Origin: an uncultured Oscillospiraceae bacterium
GTDB taxonomy: Bacteria > Bacillota > Clostridia > Oscillospirales > Acutalibacteraceae
Direction: 5' to 3'
DNA length: 64,000 bases
Assembly (NCBI GenBank): GCA_900543395.1
Contig: UQQT01000003.1
Coordinates: forward strand, 21,807-85,806
Each line of letters opens with the position of its first letter. Within the stretch, counting starts at the first letter, position 1. The notes under the pieces are model-generated. The model was not told the DNA's origin and did no database searches. It worked only from the letters and a program-made list of their open reading frames with translations. Both the position numbers and the translations under genes were made by a program. This document shows, in pieces, positions 59,703 through 64,000 of this stretch.

Positions 59703-61829
59703 ATGAGTGTAAGAATTAAAAACAGTGTAAAAAAGCTTATTTGCGTTTTTCTGTGCGCGCTGACGGTTTTACTGCCATCGTGCGGGTCGTTCCGCGTTAA
59801 AAGTTCTGTTATAGACGCCGTTAAGGAACCCGAAAAAAATACGGATTTTCATTCTTACTCTTCGTCGGGCGACGTTCTTTATTCCGACGGATGTTCTTAT
59901 CAGTTCGACGAAAAAACGTACAGCGTAAACGTGCGGGATACGGAGTCGGGCGTTATGTGGTCGTCGCTTATGCAGAATGAGAATGATCATTCGTCCGTGT
60001 TCGGCGTGCAGATTATCTATAAAAAGTACCTGTACGTTCTCAATTCGCAGGATAACGGCGTTGCTCTCGGCGGTGTTTCGTATGATAAAAACGACAACGG
60101 CGTTACCGTTCATTACGATTTAAAAGAAAATGCTCAAAGCGAAACCCTGTTTTCGTGCGACGTTGAGTATAAGTTTGACAAAAAGAATATGAGCGTTTCA
60201 TGCGATATTTCAAAGGCTGTAACGCCCGACGGCGCGGTTATCGTATATTTTGACCTGCTTCCGTCGTTCGGCGAGTATAAGGACGCGAATTCAAACGATT
60301 ATTTTCTCGTTCCCGATTCGAGCGGAGCAGTCATGTACACGTCGCTTTCAGACTCTGTTAACGACAGCTGTGAATTTGATATCTACGGTTCCGATCCCGC
60401 GGGCGACGGCAGTTCAAAGCAAACCCGCGCACTTATGCCCGTATTCGGCTCAAAAAAAGGCAATTCGTCTTTTATCGCTTATATAGACTATGCGGACGCG
60501 GCGGCATGCGTGTACGCTCAAAGACCGGGCGGAGGCAGGGGCGCGTATATATTCGCAAGATTTAAGCTTTCGAGTTCGTCAATGACGGATTCGAGCGTAA
60601 AATATACGGATTTTAAACGTAAAAAAGTCGGCGTGACTTATATGTTTTTAAGCGGTGCAAAGTCCGATTACAGCTCCATGGCAGGCGAAGTAAGGGAGTA
60701 TATGATTAAAAACGGGGATATAGACGAAACAAGACTCTCGGACAATACGCTCCCGTTTATCCTTAACGCCGTCGGACATTACGATAACGGATTTATGAAA
60801 ACGGATTCGGAAACGACGTTCGGCGACTGCGAAACTCTTGTAAATATTTTAAAGGCGCGTTCGGTTGATTCCGTAAACGTTGTTTATAAGGGGATTTTTA
60901 AGGGCGGAATGAATCAGAAGAGCATAAAACCGTCGCGCGTGCTCTCTTCGCTCGGAGGGAAAAGCGGACTGGACAGTCTTTATTCGTTTATGAGAGCGAA
61001 TAACGGCAGGCTGTTCGTTTCGCTTAACTGCATAAGCGCGGAGAATATATCCGTTTCGAATACCGCGCGTTCCGTTCTCGGAAATACTCTCTCGGTTACG
61101 GTCAAAAATGATATGAGCCGTGACGAGACGGATAAAACGAACGAGGTAAAGCTTCTCGCTTCATCCGGGATAGAAAAAATGATTCCCGATATCATTTCCG
61201 TTTCCGCCGACCTGCCCTGCGACGGCGTGGTTCTCTCGGACGCGGGCGATATGGTATATTCGGACTGCACTGCAAACGGAAGGTCGAGGATTCAGACAAA
61301 AAACGCTCTTGACAATATGCTGACGAGCGCGTCCGGTTCGGTTGACGTCAGCGTTTCAAACGGAAATTTCTATACTCTTAAAAGCGTTAAAAATGTAACG
61401 GACATGCCTTTGTATACGTCGAGAAGTGAGAGCGCGTCTTATAAGGGAATTCCGTTTGCGCAGATGATAATGCACGGGTACGTAAATTATTGGGGCGAGA
61501 GTGTAAATTTAAGCGACAACTATAAATTGTACATGCTCAAATGCATAGAATACGGTTCGCCGATTGCTTACGAGTGGGTATTCGACGAAACAAGTGCGCT
61601 TTACTACGGCTACACGCTGTCGGACGCTGTCGACTATTATACGCAGAATAAGGACGCTCTTGGCGGTTTGTCGTCGAGTATTATGGTTTCCCATTCATTC
61701 GTAAAGGACGGCGTTGCAAAGGTCGTTTATGAAAACGGCGCACAGATATATATTAATTACAATAATTATTCCGTAATAACGGACGATAATCTGACCGTAC
61801 TGCCTTACAGCGCGTTAAGGGTCGGATAA
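59703..61829 (+). CDS. DUF5696-type lipoprotein
   Basis: 708 residues. Signal peptide with lipobox LPSC (Cys27), so anchored on the outer face of the membrane. Its long extracellular part has a beta-rich N-terminal half. The C-terminal half looks like a TIM-barrel glycosidase (LNAVGHYDNGFMKTD, VNVVYKGIFKGGMN, CDGVVLSDAGDMVYSD), followed by DUF5696-like sequence (GYVNYWGESVNLSDNYKLYM). ATG 59703 lies 13 bases after GGAG, rather far, so a nearby alternative start is possible. In other Clostridia this family occurs near sugar ABC transporters; none is here. Enzymatic function unproven. Confidence 0.8.
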   Translation: MSVRIKNSVKKLICVFLCALTVLLPSCGSFRVKSSVIDAVKEPEKNTDFHSYSSSGDVLYSDGCSYQFDEKTYSVNVRDTESGVMWSSLMQNENDHSSVFGVQIIYKKYLYVLNSQDNGVALGGVSYDKNDNGVTVHYDLKENAQSETLFSCDVEYKFDKKNMSVSCDISKAVTPDGAVIVYFDLLPSFGEYKDANSNDYFLVPDSSGAVMYTSLSDSVNDSCEFDIYGSDPAGDGSSKQTRALMPVFGSKKGNSSFIAYIDYADAAACVYAQRPGGGRGAYIFARFKLSSSSMTDSSVKYTDFKRKKVGVTYMFLSGAKSDYSSMAGEVREYMIKNGDIDETRLSDNTLPFILNAVGHYDNGFMKTDSETTFGDCETLVNILKARSVDSVNVVYKGIFKGGMNQKSIKPSRVLSSLGGKSGLDSLYSFMRANNGRLFVSLNCISAENISVSNTARSVLGNTLSVTVKNDMSRDETDKTNEVKLLASSGIEKMIPDIISVSADLPCDGVVLSDAGDMVYSDCTANGRSRIQTKNALDNMLTSASGSVDVSVSNGNFYTLKSVKNVTDMPLYTSRSESASYKGIPFAQMIMHGYVNYWGESVNLSDNYKLYMLKCIEYGSPIAYEWVFDETSALYYGYTLSDAVDYYTQNKDALGGLSSSIMVSHSFVKDGVAKVVYENGAQIYINYNNYSVITDDNLTVLPYSALRVG

Positions 61830-61840
61830 GGAGGGTATAA

Positions 61841-62434
61841 ATGGATTTTAAACTTGACGCTTTTCCCGTCGATGAAAATACGAGCGGGCTTCGAAACCGC
61901 GATAAAATAAAAATATTGATTTGCTACGTTTTTAAATCCATAGCTCAGCCCATAGCTAAGGATGTGATTCTTTCCGCATTGTACGACAACGGAATTGCCA
62001 ATTATTTTGAAATAAGCCAGGCTGTTTACGAGCTTGAAAAAAACGAGGCTATAAAGCTTAAAGACGGCGATGACGCCGAATACGTGCTTACCCAAAAGGG
62101 TAGAAAAATCGCGGACGATCTTGAAAGAGAGCTTTCGATGTACATACGCCATAAGGCAACGCAGGCCGCAATGAAAACTCTTATATACGAGAAAAGGCTT
62201 AAAGAAAACAAGGTTAATATAGTCAATCTCGGCGGCGGAAAATACAGGGTCGATATAACGATCTATTCCGGACTTGAGGGTGAGGGAGATAACGATTCGC
62301 TCCTCGACGTGTCAATGTACGTTCCCGATATAATTCAGGCCGAAGTTATTAAGCGTTCGTTTCTCAATAACCCGACGAAACTTTATGAAAACGTCGCGCA
62401 GGCTCTTACCGAGGACGTAACTTTTGTTGATTGA
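61841..62434 (+). CDS. DUF4364 family protein (winged-helix-like)
   Basis: 197 residues. KIKILICYVFKSIAQPIAKD and NYFEISQAVYELEKNEAI are the DUF4364 opening, which looks like a winged helix; YVLTQKGRKIADDLEREL completes the wing and helix. Such proteins may be transcription regulators, but no function is known to me. SD AGGAGGG precedes ATG 61841, 11 bases after the lipoprotein gene; trmO follows 2 bases later. Confidence 0.85.
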   Translation: MDFKLDAFPVDENTSGLRNRDKIKILICYVFKSIAQPIAKDVILSALYDNGIANYFEISQAVYELEKNEAIKLKDGDDAEYVLTQKGRKIADDLERELSMYIRHKATQAAMKTLIYEKRLKENKVNIVNLGGGKYRVDITIYSGLEGEGDNDSLLDVSMYVPDIIQAEVIKRSFLNNPTKLYENVAQALTEDVTFVD

Positions 62435-62436
62435 TT

Positions 62437-63129
62437 ATGAGTGACGAATTTAAAATAATTGCGAGAATTCATAACGGATATAAGACGAAATTCGGGGTTC
62501 CGAGACAGAGCGGAATCGCGCGGGAGACGAAGTCGAGAATCGTATTCGAAAAAGAGTACAGAGACCCTAATGCGTTCAGACGGCTTGACGAGTATTCGCA
62601 TCTGTGGCTTATATGGAAGTTTTCAGAGTCCGAATGCGAAAACTGGTCGCCGACCGTCAGACCTCCGAGACTCGGCGGAAACGAGCGAGTCGGCGTATTT
62701 GCTACGCGTTCGCCGTTTCGTCCGAATCCGATAGGGCTAACGTGCGTTAAGCTTGAAAAAATCGACTTCGAGTGTCCCGACGCTCCCGTACTTACCGTTT
62801 CGGGAGCGGATATTATGGATTCTACGCCGATATACGATATTAAACCGTACATACCTTATGCTGATTCACGCCCGGACGCCGTCGGCGGGTTTGCGGACGG
62901 ATTCAGCGATTATTCTTTAAAAGTTTGTATTCCCGGGGAAATAAAAGAAAAGTTTTCCGAAAGTTTTATCAAAGAAGTAACGGAGCTTTTAAAAACAGAT
63001 CCCCGTCCCGCGTATCAAAAAGACGAGGACAGGGAATACGGCGTTTTGTATTACGATAAAAATATAAAATTTAAGGTAAAGGACGATAAGATTTTCATAA
63101 CGGATATTGAATTATACGACAATAAATGA
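62437..63129 (+). CDS. trmO: tRNA (N6-threonylcarbamoyladenosine37-N6)-methyltransferase TrmO-like
   Basis: TsaA/TrmO family. 230 residues. ARIHNGYKTKFGVPRQSGI opens the beta-barrel. The family core is SHLWLIWKFSE, RPPRLGGNERVGVFATRSPFR then PNPIGLT, followed by IMDSTPIYDIKPYIPYAD. It uses S-adenosylmethionine to methylate t6A37 in tRNA-Thr. ATG 62437 is preferred; TTG 62431 in frame overlaps the DUF4364 stop. The C-terminal 80 residues form the TrmO-C-like part. Confidence 0.92.
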   Translation: MSDEFKIIARIHNGYKTKFGVPRQSGIARETKSRIVFEKEYRDPNAFRRLDEYSHLWLIWKFSESECENWSPTVRPPRLGGNERVGVFATRSPFRPNPIGLTCVKLEKIDFECPDAPVLTVSGADIMDSTPIYDIKPYIPYADSRPDAVGGFADGFSDYSLKVCIPGEIKEKFSESFIKEVTELLKTDPRPAYQKDEDREYGVLYYDKNIKFKVKDDKIFITDIELYDNK

Positions 63130-63135
63130 TATAAT
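63107..63135 (+). promoter_or_regulatory. Promoter for the TRIC channel gene
   Basis: TTGAAT (63107-63112), 17 bases, TATAAT (63130-63135) with TG upstream; overlaps the trmO end. Confidence 0.7.
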
Positions 63136-63171
63136 CTTCTCTATTGTATCAATCATGTTTTCGGGGGAAAT

Positions 63172-63810
63172 ATGGACAGTATAATTCTTATTCTTGAGAT
63201 AATCGGAACGATTGCGTTTGCCGTTTCGGGTTCTATGGTCAGCATTAACAAGAGACTTGATATTTTCGGCGTTATTTTCTGCGCAGTGGTAACGGCGCTG
63301 GGCGGGGGAGTTCTCCGCGATATGCTTCTTGCAAACCTGCCTCCCGTTATGTTCAGGGAGTATATCTATGTTATCGTCGCACTGATTACGGCTCTCGTTA
63401 CATTTATTATCGCGCGCGTTATCGGTAAAAAATATACGGAAAACATTGAAATTATCGATAAGGTCGACAATATTTTCGATGCAGTCGGACTCGGCGTTTT
63501 TACCGTTGTAGGAATAAATACTGCGATTTCGAGCGGTTACGGAGACAATGCGTTTTTTGCAGTTTTCCTCGGAATGACGACGGGGTGCGGCGGCGGAATA
63601 ATCCGCGACGTTATCGTCAGAGAAGTGCCGTTCGTTTTGTCTAAGAGAATTTATGCAGTAGCTTCAATCGGCGGCGGAATCGTATATTACATTATGTATG
63701 TTACTCTCGGATTCAACAAGGTGTTAAGCGTGCTGACGGGCATAATTCTGATTTTCACTGTAAGAATCCTCGCGTCCGTATTCAGATGGGATTTACCGAA
63801 AGCAATTTAA
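63172..63810 (+). CDS. TRIC-family (YicG-type) cation channel protein
   Basis: 212 residues with about seven membrane segments in two repeats. Each repeat carries the family Gly-rich motif: TALGGGVLRDMLL in the first and GCGGGIIRDVIVREVP in the second. Prokaryotic TRIC proteins form trimeric potassium or sodium channels. SD GGGGGAAA precedes ATG 63172. Own promoter; no clear terminator before the tRNA gene. Confidence 0.93.
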   Translation: MDSIILILEIIGTIAFAVSGSMVSINKRLDIFGVIFCAVVTALGGGVLRDMLLANLPPVMFREYIYVIVALITALVTFIIARVIGKKYTENIEIIDKVDNIFDAVGLGVFTVVGINTAISSGYGDNAFFAVFLGMTTGCGGGIIRDVIVREVPFVLSKRIYAVASIGGGIVYYIMYVTLGFNKVLSVLTGIILIFTVRILASVFRWDLPKAI

Positions 63811-63849
63811 TTATTTTTTGATTTTTGATGATAAAAATATGAAAAACAC

Positions 63850-63878
63850 TTGATTTTGCCGTGAATATAGGCTATAAT
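63850..63878 (+). promoter_or_regulatory. Promoter for tRNA-Pro
   Basis: TTGATT (63850-63855), 17 bases, TATAAT (63873-63878), 45 bases before the tRNA. Confidence 0.75.
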
Positions 63879-63923
63879 ATTCAAGCTGTTGAATATATGT
63901 TCACGGTAAAGTTAATTAAATAT

Positions 63924-64000
63924 CGGGGTGTGGCGAAGTTTGGTATCGCGCTTGGTTCGGGACCAAGAGGCCATGGGTTCGAATCCCGTCACTCCGACCA
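63924..64000 (+). tRNA. tRNA-Pro, anticodon CGG
   Basis: 77 bases including the encoded CCA at the window end. Acceptor stem CGGGGTG pairs with CACTCCG (one G-T). The anticodon stem is CTTGG/CCAAG and the loop TTCGGGA places CGG at positions 34-36, which reads CCG (Pro). The T arm contains GGGTTCGAATCCC. Complete within the window; further tRNA genes may follow outside. Confidence 0.96.

Overview
The window reads as chromosomal DNA of an anaerobic, endospore-forming Clostridia-type Firmicute, probably from a gut or rumen habitat (inference). The evidence is gene content. Sporulation genes are spoIVB, spoIIAA-spoIIAB-sigF, a BofA-like gene and a PdaA-type deacetylase. There are two T-box leaders, a ferredoxin-dependent 2-oxoacid oxidoreductase, secreted or intracellular glycosidases (GH3, GH16, GH29), and a secreted protein ending in a dockerin-like module, which is typical of Ruminococcus-like plant-fibre degraders. 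No prophage, transposase, rRNA operon or CRISPR array is visible.

Layout. 0-4 kb: 3' part of smc, ftsY, a small overlapping ORF, rdgB, yhbY. 4-8.3 kb: a T-box leader with a Leu-type specifier (CTC) ahead of nadD-yqeK-rsfS-leuS. 8.4-11 kb: the secreted dockerin-like protein. 11.2-12.6 kb: a small HTH protein and a degenerate tyrosine-recombinase-like protein. 12.6-15 kb: a GH3 enzyme with swapped domain order. 15-18 kb: mscL, then an acyl-adenylating enzyme with an acyl carrier protein.

18-25 kb is the most interesting region. A second T-box precedes a fused XRE-cupin-acyl-CoA synthetase, a P-loop ATPase, a four-subunit 2-oxoacid:ferredoxin oxidoreductase and a branched-chain aminotransferase. 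A T-box switches genes on when a tRNA is uncharged. The operon is therefore best read as biosynthetic: activate a short branched (or aryl) acid, reductively carboxylate it, then transaminate it to an amino acid.

25-33 kb: an amidohydrolase; cysK behind a 22-codon ORF with two Cys codons and a promoter-overlapping dyad; mnmA; carAB with possible arginine-repressor sites; then a roughly 330-bp block of nested inverted repeats. 33-38.6 kb: an ABC-F ATPase, manA, two small genes and ligA. 38.8-44.6 kb: an ABC-2 exporter set with GldG-like and DUF4340 proteins, then a GH29 fucosidase on the other strand. 44.7-46.6 kb: a macro-domain protein with a C-terminal helical domain, paired with a vWA protein. 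47-51 kb: PdaA-like deacetylase, a small protein, GtrA-like, YhaM-like and prmA. 51-56.6 kb: GH16, a secreted lipase-like hydrolase and an M16C peptidase. 56.8-59.6 kb: spoIVB and the spoIIA operon. 59.7-64 kb: a DUF5696 lipoprotein, DUF4364, trmO, a TRIC-family channel and a tRNA-Pro(CGG) at the window edge.

Products were assigned by reading motifs and overall protein character, with no database search. Start codons were chosen by Shine-Dalgarno position and overlap with the upstream gene. Promoters are pattern matches only.
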